A stretch of 44,239 bases of DNA from Moraxella oblonga NBRC 102422 (GCF_001598275.1 NZ_BCYQ01000021.1:1-44239), one strand, 5' to 3'; positions 8,912 to 17,359 are shown, counted from the stretch's first letter. Translations and numbers: made by a program. Notes: generated by a model from the letters alone, not told the origin.

Positions 8912-9412
8912 ATGTTTCAAAAACTATTTTTACCTTTGATGTTGCTCACCTTGACCGCTTGTGGCGAACAAACGCACACCAAATCCAACCCAACTCCCAC
9001 AACCAACAATGAGCTTGTGGGGTGTTATAGCGTGCATAAAGATGGCACTGCCCAAATCAAGATTAGCCATGATGATGGTTATGTCATGCAAATGAAAGAG
9101 CCAAACGGAGCAACGCAAGCATGGGATAAGCCTGAAGCACTAGATGAGCTGGCTTTGGATAAGGCGTGGGAGTTTTTTAGGGTTAATACGCTAGATTTGC
9201 AATCTGCTGATTTGAGCCATGTTATCGCTCGCCCTGATGGTATGATGGCGTTGGCAAAGGTAAATCCGACCGTTGCCAATGTCAATCCATTGGTTGATGG
9301 TGGCTATGTGGTACATATTGTTCAAGGGGTGAATGTGATTTATCAAGTGCCATGCGATGATGTGCCATTGGAGATTGTTAAGCCTAGTATTCACGGTGTG
9401 CATGGGCATTAA
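8912..9412 (+). CDS. Lipoprotein of unknown function
   Basis: A 166-residue predicted lipoprotein. The signal peptide FQKLFLPLMLLTLTAC has a clean lipobox (LTAC) with acylated Cys17, followed by a Thr/Asn/Pro-rich linker. The mature part begins LVGCYSVHKDGTAQIKISHDDGYVMQM, a pattern of short beta strands, and includes a second and third Cys (GCY and VPCDD) that could form a disulfide. The C-terminus is His-rich. I do not recognise the family. It sits six bases after trmL and is probably co-transcribed with it. Confidence 0.75.
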   Translation: MFQKLFLPLMLLTLTACGEQTHTKSNPTPTTNNELVGCYSVHKDGTAQIKISHDDGYVMQMKEPNGATQAWDKPEALDELALDKAWEFFRVNTLDLQSADLSHVIARPDGMMALAKVNPTVANVNPLVDGGYVVHIVQGVNVIYQVPCDDVPLEIVKPSIHGVHGH

Positions 9413-9481
9413 AAATGTTCATTATTTATTTAAAAAATGGAGTTTTTGAAAATATTTCTCAAAATCATACCATTTTATGAT

Positions 9482-9510
9482 AAAAATCTTTTATAATGTG
9501 AAAGATTTTT
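9482..9510. promoter_or_regulatory. TATAAT box inside a perfect 10-bp dyad before aceE
   Basis: A perfect inverted repeat, AAAAATCTTT (9482-9491) and AAAGATTTTT (9501-9510), encloses the -10-like hexamer TATAAT (9492-9497). It could be an operator overlapping the aceE promoter, a weak terminator of the upstream lipoprotein gene, or both. No good -35 hexamer is seen at the right spacing. The ribosome site AAGGG lies shortly before ATG 9563. Confidence 0.5.
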
Positions 9511-9562
9511 GGTTTTACAATAATCATATCCAAATATTAACTAATCCTGTAAGGGTAATTTT

Positions 9563-12316
9563 ATGACAACATACTACAACGATTCCGACCACGTCGAAAC
9601 CCAAGAGTGGCTTGACGCATTTGAGTCGGTCATCAAAAACGCCAGCAAAGAAAGAGCAGGCTTTTTATTAAAAGCACTTTATAACAAAGCGGTACAAGAA
9701 GGCTTGCAAGCCAACCGCCTAGATACCGCCTATGTCAATACCATTCCTGTTGAAGATGAGCCTACTTATCCAGGCGACCTACATATGGAGCGTAAACTGC
9801 GTTCTATCGTACGCTATAATGCTCTTGCGATGGTGGTACGTGCCAATATGAATGATGATGAGCTTGGTGGGCATTTGGCAACTTTTGCATCATCAGCAAC
9901 GCTATACGAAACTGGCTTTAACCACTTTTGGCGTGCACCCAGTGAGGCTCATGGTGGCGACATGATTTATTATCAAGGTCATGGCACACCGGGTATGTAC
10001 GCTCGCTCGTTCATGGAGGGACGTTTATCCGAAGAACAACTTAAAAACTTCCGCCGTGAAGTGGACGGCAAGGGTCTATCAAGCTATCCACACCCATATC
10101 TGATGCCTGACTACTGGCAATTTCCTACCGTATCTATGGGTCTTGGACCACTGATGAGTATTTATCAAGCTCGTACCCAAAAATACCTAACTAACCGTGG
10201 TTTGATTAAAGACGAAGACCGTAAAGTTTGGGCATTTTTGGGCGATGGTGAGACGGATGAACCAGAAAGCTTGGGTGCCATCAGCATGGCAGGGCGTGAG
10301 AAACTGGACAACCTTATTTGGGTCATCAACTGCAACCTCCAACGTCTTGATGGTCCTGTACGAGGCAATGGCAAGATTATTCAAGAGCTTGAATCAGTGT
10401 TTCGTGGGGCAGGCTGGCGTGTGATTAAGGTCATTTGGGGTGACCATTGGGATAGCCTACTTGCCAAAGACCATACAGGTGTTCTAAAACACCGCATGGA
10501 AGAAGTGGTTGATGGTGAATACCAGCTTTATACCGCTCGTGATGGTGCGTTTGTGCGTAAAGAGTTTTTTGGCAAATACCCAGAGCTTGCTGACATGGCG
10601 TCCGCTCTATCTGACGATGAAATCATGCGTCTAAATCGTGGCGGACATGACCCCAAAAAAGTCTACGCTGCCTATGCTGAGGCTATGAAAACCAAAGGTC
10701 AGCCAACAGTGATTTTGGTAAAAACTGTCAAAGGTTATGGACTATCTAGCCAAATCCAAGCAGTGAACAAAGCCCACCAACTCAAAAAACTGGACGAAAC
10801 TGGACTTAAATACTTCCGTGATAGATTTGATTTGCCAATCAGCGACGAAGAGTTGAAAACCCTACCATTCTATCGTCCTAGCGAAGACAGTGCCGAATAC
10901 AAATATCTGATGGGTCGCCGTGAGGCATTGGGTGGACATCTACCAGCTCGCCGTAGTGGTCATGTTCCATTAGAGATTCCAGAATTGTCTGTTTTTGATG
11001 GAGTGTTGCAAGGTAGTAAGGGCAAAGAACAATCCACCACCATGGTGTTTGTCCGTCTGTTGTCTGCCCTCCTAAAAGACAAAGGTCTTAACAAATATGT
11101 CGTACCTATCGTGCCTGATGAAGCTCGTACTTTTGGTTTGGAAGGTATGTTCCGTCAATTAGGCATTTATTCATCTGTCGGTCAAAACTATGTTGCCGAA
11201 GACGCCGAAGCCTTGATGGGTTATCGTGAAGCCAAAGATGGACATATGCTTGAAGAGGGCATCAACGAAGCAGGGGCGATGAGTTCTTGGATTAGCCTTG
11301 CAACCAGCTATTCGGTGAATGCTCTGCCAATGATTCCGATGTATATCTATTATTCCATGTTTGGGTTCCAACGTATTGGCGATTTGGCGTGGGCAGCAGG
11401 CGACAGCCAAGCACAAGGTTTCTTGTTTGGTGCTACTGCGGGGCGTACTACCCTAAATGGCGAAGGCTTACAGCACCAAGACGGTCACAGCCATATCCTA
11501 TTTGGCACAGTACCAAACTGTGTAACCTATGACCCATGTTTTGGTTATGAGCTTGCGGTCATCATGCACGATGGTTTAAAACGTATGTATGGCAATGGTG
11601 AACGTGTGTACTATTATATCACGCTCATGAACGAAAATTACGACCAGCCTGCCATTCCTGCCCAAAACCGTCAAGCAGTAGAAGAGGGTATCAAACGTGG
11701 TATGTACCTATTAGAAGATAACGGCTCTACCCAAGTTCAACTGTTGGGTTCTGGCGTGATTTTGCGTGAAGTTCAAAAAGCGGCAACCATTTTGGCAGAA
11801 GAGTTTAACATCAAAGCCAACGTGTGGAGCGTAACGAGCTTTAACGAACTGACTCGTGATGGTATGGCGTGCGATGATTATAATCGCTTGCACCCAACTG
11901 ATGAGCCTAAACTACCTTGGGTAACTGAACAGCTTGCACCACACAAAGGTGTTATTGTGGCGGCGACTGACTATATGCGTAACTATGCTGAACAAATCCG
12001 TGGTTGGTTGCCTGACAACCGCCCATATAGCACACTTGGTACAGATGGTTTTGGGCGTTCTGATACTCGTGCCAACTTGCGTAGCTTCTTTAATGTAGAC
12101 GCTGCTCACATCGTGGTGGCAACCCTTAAAAAACTTGCTGATGAAGGTGAGGTAGATGTACGTTTGGTAAAAGACGCAATTGCGACATTTGGCATTGATG
12201 CTGACCAAGCACCTGCATGGCAACCACAACCACATCATGACTATTACCCTGATGCACCTGCTCCTGCACACCCAGCACCAAAACCTGTGCCTGAGCTCAA
12301 AGATGATGTCAAATAA
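9563..12316 (+). CDS. aceE: Pyruvate dehydrogenase E1 component (homodimeric)
   Basis: Thiamine-diphosphate-dependent E1 of the pyruvate dehydrogenase complex, which decarboxylates pyruvate and passes the acetyl group to the lipoyl arm of E2. At 917 residues it is the long single-chain gammaproteobacterial type. The ThDP-binding motif GDGETDEPES followed by the NCNLQRLDGPVRGN segment is present, as are the typical QGHGTPGMYARSF and EGLQHQDGHSH stretches. The C-terminus carries an extra Pro/Ala/His-rich tail. aceF follows after 18 bases. The start is supported by an AAGGG ribosome site and the expected family N-terminus (DSDHVETQEWLDAF). The E3 gene (lpd) is not in this cluster. Confidence 0.98.
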   Translation: MTTYYNDSDHVETQEWLDAFESVIKNASKERAGFLLKALYNKAVQEGLQANRLDTAYVNTIPVEDEPTYPGDLHMERKLRSIVRYNALAMVVRANMNDDELGGHLATFASSATLYETGFNHFWRAPSEAHGGDMIYYQGHGTPGMYARSFMEGRLSEEQLKNFRREVDGKGLSSYPHPYLMPDYWQFPTVSMGLGPLMSIYQARTQKYLTNRGLIKDEDRKVWAFLGDGETDEPESLGAISMAGREKLDNLIWVINCNLQRLDGPVRGNGKIIQELESVFRGAGWRVIKVIWGDHWDSLLAKDHTGVLKHRMEEVVDGEYQLYTARDGAFVRKEFFGKYPELADMASALSDDEIMRLNRGGHDPKKVYAAYAEAMKTKGQPTVILVKTVKGYGLSSQIQAVNKAHQLKKLDETGLKYFRDRFDLPISDEELKTLPFYRPSEDSAEYKYLMGRREALGGHLPARRSGHVPLEIPELSVFDGVLQGSKGKEQSTTMVFVRLLSALLKDKGLNKYVVPIVPDEARTFGLEGMFRQLGIYSSVGQNYVAEDAEALMGYREAKDGHMLEEGINEAGAMSSWISLATSYSVNALPMIPMYIYYSMFGFQRIGDLAWAAGDSQAQGFLFGATAGRTTLNGEGLQHQDGHSHILFGTVPNCVTYDPCFGYELAVIMHDGLKRMYGNGERVYYYITLMNENYDQPAIPAQNRQAVEEGIKRGMYLLEDNGSTQVQLLGSGVILREVQKAATILAEEFNIKANVWSVTSFNELTRDGMACDDYNRLHPTDEPKLPWVTEQLAPHKGVIVAATDYMRNYAEQIRGWLPDNRPYSTLGTDGFGRSDTRANLRSFFNVDAAHIVVATLKKLADEGEVDVRLVKDAIATFGIDADQAPAWQPQPHHDYYPDAPAPAHPAPKPVPELKDDVK

Positions 12317-12334
12317 CCCAAATAGGAGAGAATC

Positions 12335-13963
12335 ATGGAAATTTTAGCCCCAGATTTGGGTGTAGATAGTGCCGAAGTGGCAGAAGTGTTGGTCAAAGTG
12401 GGTGATGTCATTGCTGAAAATGACAGTCTAATTTTGGCAGAATCTGACAAAGCGTCCGTAGAAGTGCCTGCTCCTGTGAGTGGTAAAATCACGGCGGTAT
12501 TTGTTAATGTTGGTGATAGTATTAGTACAGGTACGGTACTGTTTACCGTTGAAACAGCCATTAGTGCTGAACAAACGCCTGCACCCAAAGCAGAAGAAGC
12601 TACCACCGAACCAGTTGTAGAGAATCAAGCCAAGCCTGCTCCAACCACAAACCAAACTGGCAATCAAGCCAGCCAAACCTACAATCTGCCTGACTTGGGT
12701 GTGGCAAGTGCCGAAGTTGCCGAAGTGCTTGTGGCGGTTGGTGATGGTGTGAGTGAGGGTCAATCGCTACTACTTGTTGAATCTGACAAAGCGTCCGTAG
12801 AAGTGCCTGCTCCTGTGAGTGGTGTGGTTGAGGCGATTTTGGTTAAAGCGGGTGATACTGTTGCCAACGGTCAAGCCTTTATCACCATCAAAGGCGATAC
12901 TGGCGCTTCGGTTGCTAGTGAGCAACCAAAAGCTACAACACCTACTCCTGCCTCCCAAGTTGAGCCGACAACCCAACCAAGTACACAAACTGCCCCCACT
13001 GGCAAATTACCAGAAAATGAGGTAAATATTCGTGCCAAAGACGCTCATGCAGGACCTGCGGTGCGTAAACTTGCTCGTGAGATGGGTATTGATATTAGTC
13101 TGGTCAAAGGTACAGCACCGCATGGTCGTATCCTAAAAGAAGACTTATTTGGTTATGTTAAAGCGGTGATTAACAATGCCAATACCAAACCAGCCAATAC
13201 ACCAAGCGTGGCGAGTGGTTCGGCGATTAGTTTACCACCACTTCCTGACATGAGTAATCTTGAAATTTGGGGCGAGACCCAGACGGTTGAGTTGTCACGC
13301 CTTCAAAAAGTCTCAATTCCACAACTCAATCTTAATACCTTGCTTCCGCAGGTTACGCAGTTTGATTTGGCGGATATTACTGATACCGAGGCCTTGCGTG
13401 CATCTTTAAAAGATGAATTCAAGGCAAAAGGTATTGGCTTGACTATCTTGGCATTTATTGTTAAAGCGGTAGCGTATGCACTAACTCAGCACCCCAAATT
13501 CAACAGTCATGTGTCTGATGATAACACCCAAATGATTGTTCGCAAATCGGTAAATATGGGTATTGCTGTGGCAACTGATGATGGATTGATTGTACCTGTC
13601 ATTCGTAATGCTCAAAGCAAGGGTATCACCGAACTTGCCAAAGAGATTGGCGAACTTGCTAAAAAAGCCCGTGATAAGAAGTTATCTGCCAAAGACTTGC
13701 AAGGTGCATCATTTACCATCTCATCGCAAGGCAATATGGGTGGGACGTATTTTACTCCGCTTGTCAATCACCCACAAGTGGCGATTTTGGGAATCTCTGA
13801 ATCCACCATTCAGCCACGTTGGAATGGCAAAGAGTTTGAGCCTCGCCTCATGCTACCGTTGTCTTTGTCTTATGACCATCGTCTCATCAATGGGGCAGAT
13901 GCGGCAGTATTTACTCGCTACATCGCCAAATTGCTTGCTGACCCACGCAAAATTTTACTATAA
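12335..13963 (+). CDS. aceF: Dihydrolipoyllysine acetyltransferase (E2 of pyruvate dehydrogenase)
   Basis: E2 core of the pyruvate dehydrogenase complex. It has two lipoyl domains (about residues 1-75 and 114-188), with lipoylated lysines in ESDKASVEVPAP at Lys39 and Lys152, joined by Ala/Pro/Thr linkers. A peripheral subunit-binding domain (about 235-275: GPAVRKLAREMGID) docks E1/E3, and the C-terminal acetyltransferase domain carries the catalytic SYDHRLINGADAA motif. The length of 542 residues agrees with two rather than three lipoyl domains. A 45-bp stretch is identical in the two lipoyl-domain coding regions (12440-12484 and 12779-12823). It is co-transcribed with aceE and closed by a strong terminator. 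Confidence 0.98.
   Translation: MEILAPDLGVDSAEVAEVLVKVGDVIAENDSLILAESDKASVEVPAPVSGKITAVFVNVGDSISTGTVLFTVETAISAEQTPAPKAEEATTEPVVENQAKPAPTTNQTGNQASQTYNLPDLGVASAEVAEVLVAVGDGVSEGQSLLLVESDKASVEVPAPVSGVVEAILVKAGDTVANGQAFITIKGDTGASVASEQPKATTPTPASQVEPTTQPSTQTAPTGKLPENEVNIRAKDAHAGPAVRKLAREMGIDISLVKGTAPHGRILKEDLFGYVKAVINNANTKPANTPSVASGSAISLPPLPDMSNLEIWGETQTVELSRLQKVSIPQLNLNTLLPQVTQFDLADITDTEALRASLKDEFKAKGIGLTILAFIVKAVAYALTQHPKFNSHVSDDNTQMIVRKSVNMGIAVATDDGLIVPVIRNAQSKGITELAKEIGELAKKARDKKLSAKDLQGASFTISSQGNMGGTYFTPLVNHPQVAILGISESTIQPRWNGKEFEPRLMLPLSLSYDHRLINGADAAVFTRYIAKLLADPRKILL
12440..12823 (+). repeat. 45-bp perfect direct repeat within aceF lipoyl domains
   Basis: Bases 12440-12484 and 12779-12823 are identical over 45 bp and encode the segment around each lipoylated lysine. 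They are offset by 339 bp, exactly 113 codons, so recombination between them would remove one lipoyl domain in frame. Neighbouring lipoyl-domain sequence has diverged, so the identity looks homogenised. Confidence 0.95.
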
Positions 13964-13981
13964 TTTTAGTAAAATAATGCT

Positions 13982-14015
13982 ACAAAAAAGACGGAACATA
14001 AACCGTCTTTTTTGT
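13982..14015 (+). terminator. Rho-independent terminator after aceF
   Basis: AAAAAAGACGG (13984-13994) pairs with CCGTCTTTTTT (14003-14013) around an eight-base loop, extended by one or two flanking pairs. The T-run gives the terminator on the plus strand; the A-run could serve the other strand. Confidence 0.9.
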
Positions 14016-14046
14016 TATAATTCCGATTGTTTTTTGGAGTTTTTTT

Positions 14047-14535
14047 ATGAAAAAGATAGTTGTTGCCTCTTTGTTGTTGGTGTCAAGCTCAGCATTGGCA
14101 AATCCCACATCAGGCGGTGCTACTTTGGTTGGTAATTGGTTGTGTGAAGCGGTTGTTTATCATGGTAATCTTGCCATACAAACCAAAAATCGTGTTCATT
14201 ACCAATCAAATGGTCGTGCCAATGAAACCATTCAGGTCAATCATTACGAAAATGGCGAATTGCGAGCGACTGGTAATGTGCGTTTAGGATATGGCTGGGA
14301 GTTGCTTGGTGGTCGCCAAAGAATGTCTAACATGACCATTGATGCCTATGAAGTTTATGATCATGTTACTAAACAGTCCGCGAATTTTGGTGAAGTGGCG
14401 TTATTGAAGCAAAACTTGATTGACCAATACCAAACTCACCCATGGCAAACCATCACGTTTATTGATGAAAATATGCATCAATATACTGCTGATGATGGTG
14501 CAACGGGCATTTGCCTGCGTGAAGTTGCCCCATGA
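14047..14535 (+). CDS. Small exported G-x-W-x-C protein, paralogue 1
   Basis: A 162-residue protein with a clear signal peptide (KKIVVASLLLVSSSALA, cleavage likely before Asn19). The mature protein begins near a GNWLC motif (Gly29, Trp31, Cys33) and has a second Cys close to the C-terminus (Cys156 in GICLREV). The body is predicted to be mostly beta strand, ending with TITFIDENMHQYTA. The same layout recurs in the genes at 15154 and 15691: G-x-W-x-C near residue 30, a hydrophobic segment, an aromatic/hydrophobic-[IL]-D-[EK] strand, and a lone C-terminal Cys. I infer a family of small periplasmic proteins with one conserved disulfide; no function is known to me. Its stop overlaps the start of the esterase gene. 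Confidence 0.78.
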   Translation: MKKIVVASLLLVSSSALANPTSGGATLVGNWLCEAVVYHGNLAIQTKNRVHYQSNGRANETIQVNHYENGELRATGNVRLGYGWELLGGRQRMSNMTIDAYEVYDHVTKQSANFGEVALLKQNLIDQYQTHPWQTITFIDENMHQYTADDGATGICLREVAP

Positions 14536-15161
14536 TGCCAAATCGCCGATTATTTTTGCAGCTGCTTGCTGTATCACCTGTGGTGCTGGCGACGGCTTGT
14601 GGTGGTAAGTCCAAGTTTACCACACTTGGCAAAGATTCAAAGGTGGTGGCGTTGGGAGATAGCTTGACGTTTGGTTTTGGTGGTCAAGGGCAAGATTATC
14701 CTAAGGTGTTGGCAGGACTGACAGGTTGGCAGATTAAAAATATGGGTGTCAATGGCGATACCACCTCTGATGTCCTAAACCGCCTAGATACCGTGATGGC
14801 ACATCAGCCCAAGTTGGTGCTATTGGGTGTGGGTGGCAATGATGTATTGAGACGGATTGATATGAATGTAACCAAATCAAACCTTATTAATATTATCAAT
14901 ACCTTACAATCAAAATCCATGCCCGTGGTGTTGATTGCTGAGCCGCATTTTTCGGTCAGTGCTTTATTTGGCAAAGCCAGCGATAACCCTGTTTACAAAG
15001 AAGTGGCGGACGAATTGAACGTACCGCTATTTGAAAAAGCGTGGTCAGAAATTTTATCCGACAACAGCCTAAAATCTGACCAAATCCACGCCAATGGGGC
15101 AGGCTATGCCAAATTTGCCGAAATGCTGTTTGAATTTTTAAAGGAATTGGGTTATGTTTAA
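14532..15161 (+). CDS. SGNH/GDSL-family lipoprotein esterase (TesA/arylesterase type)
   Basis: A 209-residue hydrolase with all four SGNH blocks: LGDSLTFGFG with nucleophile Ser44, the Gly of MGVNGDTTSDVL, GGND (Asn103), and SDQIHANGAGY with Asp183 and His186. This is the TesA (thioesterase I/lysophospholipase L1) and arylesterase lineage, which hydrolyses acyl esters and thioesters. The N-terminus NRRLFLQLLAVSPVVLATAC combines a twin-arginine-like motif (RRLFLQ) with a lipobox-like end at Cys23. The enzyme may therefore be a Tat-exported lipoprotein rather than a free periplasmic protein. Its ATG overlaps the upstream stop by four bases, and its own 3' end overlaps the next gene by eight bases. 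The substrate cannot be told from sequence. Confidence 0.9.
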   Translation: MMPNRRLFLQLLAVSPVVLATACGGKSKFTTLGKDSKVVALGDSLTFGFGGQGQDYPKVLAGLTGWQIKNMGVNGDTTSDVLNRLDTVMAHQPKLVLLGVGGNDVLRRIDMNVTKSNLINIINTLQSKSMPVVLIAEPHFSVSALFGKASDNPVYKEVADELNVPLFEKAWSEILSDNSLKSDQIHANGAGYAKFAEMLFEFLKELGYV

Positions 15162-15669
15162 ATATGCGTTGGCGGGATTTTTGTTATTGCCTGTGCTTGG
15201 TTTTGCCAATTCTTTGAATGATAAAACTTTTATTGGCAAATGGCAGTGCGACATGAAAAACCATGAACCTTTTGTGGCACAAAAAATTGATTTGCAATTT
15301 TTAAAAGATGGGACGGTGAATGAGTATTTTCAAATCACCTACGGACAACGCCATGAATATGCCTATCAAATCGAAACTGCCAATTCAAAAGCCAAATGGC
15401 GATTTGCCGATGACATGCTGATTTATGAGGATTATCAACTTTATAATTATAAAGTCAGAATGCCAAATAGCAGTAAAGATGACATTGGACAAGCAAGCAT
15501 TGCCTTAAATAAATCTTTGCCGATTATTAAAATGATGATGGATAATGACATTCGTCAGCGTGAATTTGATGTATCATTGATAGATAAAAGAAGTTTTTTA
15601 GCCAATGACAGCCAAAGCCAAATGCTGATGACTTGTCATAAAAAGAGTTGGCTCAATTTTAATTTGTGA
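15154..15669 (+). CDS. Small exported G-x-W-x-C protein, paralogue 2
   Basis: 171 residues with a signal peptide (FKYALAGFLLLPVLGFA, cleavage before Asn19). It has GKWQC (Gly28, Trp30, Cys32), a YNYKVRMPN strand, the hydrophobic helix-like stretch IALNKSLPIIKMMM, VSLIDKRSFLAN and a C-terminal Cys161 (MTCHKK). It matches the product of 15691 segment by segment (YKVRMPN vs YKIDMPN; VSLIDKRSFLAN vs IRFLDKNTYITA), and more loosely that of 14047. It is translationally coupled to the esterase by an eight-base overlap. The function is unknown. Context suggests a periplasmic role linked to the esterase, which is inference only. Confidence 0.78.
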   Translation: MFKYALAGFLLLPVLGFANSLNDKTFIGKWQCDMKNHEPFVAQKIDLQFLKDGTVNEYFQITYGQRHEYAYQIETANSKAKWRFADDMLIYEDYQLYNYKVRMPNSSKDDIGQASIALNKSLPIIKMMMDNDIRQREFDVSLIDKRSFLANDSQSQMLMTCHKKSWLNFNL

Positions 15670-15690
15670 TGATTGATTTGAGGAATGGAT

Positions 15691-16221
15691 ATGTTAAAAA
15701 GAATGCTGTTACTTGGCATGATTGTGCCATTATGGGCAAATGCTGAAATTCCATTTACCAAACAAGATTTGATTGGAAAATGGGAATGTAAAGTTTTAAT
15801 AGATGATGATTTTAGGTCGGAAAGTGTGGTTGAATACCGTAATGATAATATCATTACCGACAATACTGTATTATATAGTTTATCAGAAAATGATGATTTG
15901 TATCAAATTGAAAAAATACAAACATTGTCCAAATATAAATTGGATAATGATAAAATTAGTTATTATGATGGCATTGTTCAATCTTATAAAATAGATATGC
16001 CAAATTATGATAGAATAACTGCTTTTGCCAATTATGATAAAGAATTAATGCTTGTTATTAAAGAAGCAATGGAGCGTCCTGAAATTGAGCAGTTAGTGGC
16101 AAAGGGAGCGATTGGTCGCATTCGTTTTCTTGATAAAAATACCTATATTACCGCCTTTGAAAGTATTGATGAAGATTTTCCTACTGATATTGAAAATAAT
16201 CATTGCAAACGTAAAATTTAA
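15691..16221 (+). CDS. Small exported G-x-W-x-C protein, paralogue 3
   Basis: 176 residues from ATG 15691; an ATG two codons earlier touches the GAGGA ribosome site, so the later start with a six-base spacing is better. The signal peptide LKRMLLLGMIVPLWANA is cleaved before Glu19. It shares GKWEC (Gly29, Trp31, Cys33), YKIDMPN, IRFLDKNTYITA and C-terminal Cys172 with its neighbours. This copy is clearly more AT-rich and more acidic than the other two, with many Asp/Asn codons, suggesting faster divergence. It is probably the last of the four-gene coupled set, although the GST gene follows after only 14 bases. Confidence 0.76.
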   Translation: MLKRMLLLGMIVPLWANAEIPFTKQDLIGKWECKVLIDDDFRSESVVEYRNDNIITDNTVLYSLSENDDLYQIEKIQTLSKYKLDNDKISYYDGIVQSYKIDMPNYDRITAFANYDKELMLVIKEAMERPEIEQLVAKGAIGRIRFLDKNTYITAFESIDEDFPTDIENNHCKRKI

Positions 16222-16235
16222 TTTGGAGAAGAGTT

Positions 16236-17051
16236 ATGACCAATTATATGCCCCCAAAAGTTTGGGAATTTGAAAAAGCATCAATGGGCGGGAAATTTGG
16301 TGGTATCAATCGCCCCACCGCAGGAGCAAGACACACGCAAAACTTGCCCAAAGGTGATAAGCCATATCAGCTATATAGCCTAAATACACCCAATGGCATC
16401 AAAGTCAATATTATTTTAGAAGAGTTAAAGGTGCTTGGGCTGCTTGATTATGATGCTTTTAAAATTAACATCATGGCAGGTGAGCAGTTTGGCACAGGGT
16501 TTGTGGATATTAACCCCAATTCTAAAATACCTGCACTGGTAGATTATTCAACCGATACACCCATTTCTATTTTTGAAAGTGGGGCGATTTTGTTGTATCT
16601 TGCCCAAAAATATGACAGATTTTTACCAAAAGATTCTGCCAAAAACGCCCAAACTTTATCATGGCTGATGTGGCAAATGGGGTCTGCTCCATTTTTGGGT
16701 GGTGGGTTTGGGCATTTTTATGCTTATGCCCCCGAGCCGATAGAATATGCCATCAACCGCTATGCCATGGAAGCCAAACGTCAGCTTGATGTGTTGGATA
16801 AGCATTTGACAAACAATCAGTTTGTGGTTGGTGATGAATATACCATAGCGGATATGGCGATTTATCCATGGTATGGGGCGTTGGTGCTAGGCAAGCTTTA
16901 TGTTGGACAAAATGATTATGCCAATTATGATGCTTCTCAATTTTTAAGTGTCCATGAATACACAAATGTCATAAGTTGGGCAAAATCTATCCAAAGCCGT
17001 GAAGCGGTGAAATTGGCTGAAAATTTGTCGTTGCGACCAATTGGTGAATGA
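16236..17051 (+). CDS. yghU: Glutathione S-transferase family protein, YghU-type disulfide-bond oxidoreductase
   Basis: A 271-residue GST-fold protein of the YghU/YfcG group, which has glutathione-disulfide reductase rather than classical transferase activity. The N-terminal YghU-specific extension (INRPTAGARHTQNLPKGDKP) precedes the thioredoxin-like domain beginning QLYSLNTPNGIKVNIILEEL. Typical GST elements follow: NPNSKIPALVD and the glutathione-binding IFESGAILLYLA, then an all-helical C-terminal domain with YTIADMAIYPW. E. coli YghU is 288 residues. It is preceded by a GGAGAAG ribosome site. The cytosolic function is unrelated to the exported proteins upstream, so co-transcription may be incidental. 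Its stop overlaps the next start (ATGA). Confidence 0.9.
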   Translation: MTNYMPPKVWEFEKASMGGKFGGINRPTAGARHTQNLPKGDKPYQLYSLNTPNGIKVNIILEELKVLGLLDYDAFKINIMAGEQFGTGFVDINPNSKIPALVDYSTDTPISIFESGAILLYLAQKYDRFLPKDSAKNAQTLSWLMWQMGSAPFLGGGFGHFYAYAPEPIEYAINRYAMEAKRQLDVLDKHLTNNQFVVGDEYTIADMAIYPWYGALVLGKLYVGQNDYANYDASQFLSVHEYTNVISWAKSIQSREAVKLAENLSLRPIGE

Positions 17052-17359
17052 CGATGAATTTTATCGGTTATTTGTTGTTGGGTAGTGCAATGTATTTGCT
17101 TGGGTTTATGATTAACCTAAAAATACTCCACCCCAAACGCAAAACGGGTGCAGTTTATACGCTCATGCACCCGACCATTTTGGGTTTTGTGGGGGTGTGT
17201 TTTGCTGTTATGCTATTGGTGTCGTTTTTGATGGGGCGGTTTTTGTTAAATCATGATCCGATTGATGTCGCTTTTGTGCTGGTGAATAGTGCGGTAGCAA
17301 CAGGGGTTTTTTATTTTGGGTTAAATCCCGACCAAACCAAGATGAATATGCCTGATTAA
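17048..17359 (+). CDS. Small multi-span membrane protein, unknown
   Basis: A 103-residue protein with three hydrophobic segments (about residues 4-23, 40-66 and 72-92), separated by a short basic loop (HPKRKTG). It is predicted to be an integral inner-membrane protein. I cannot assign a family. The ATG overlaps the yghU stop by four bases, supporting co-translation. A second in-frame ATG two codons downstream is an alternative start. Confidence 0.65.
   Translation: MTMNFIGYLLLGSAMYLLGFMINLKILHPKRKTGAVYTLMHPTILGFVGVCFAVMLLVSFLMGRFLLNHDPIDVAFVLVNSAVATGVFYFGLNPDQTKMNMPD

Noticed and set aside
9482-9510. PdhR operator upstream of aceE
   Set aside because: The dyad does not match the AATTGGT/ACCAATT pattern, so it is listed only as an unassigned dyad.
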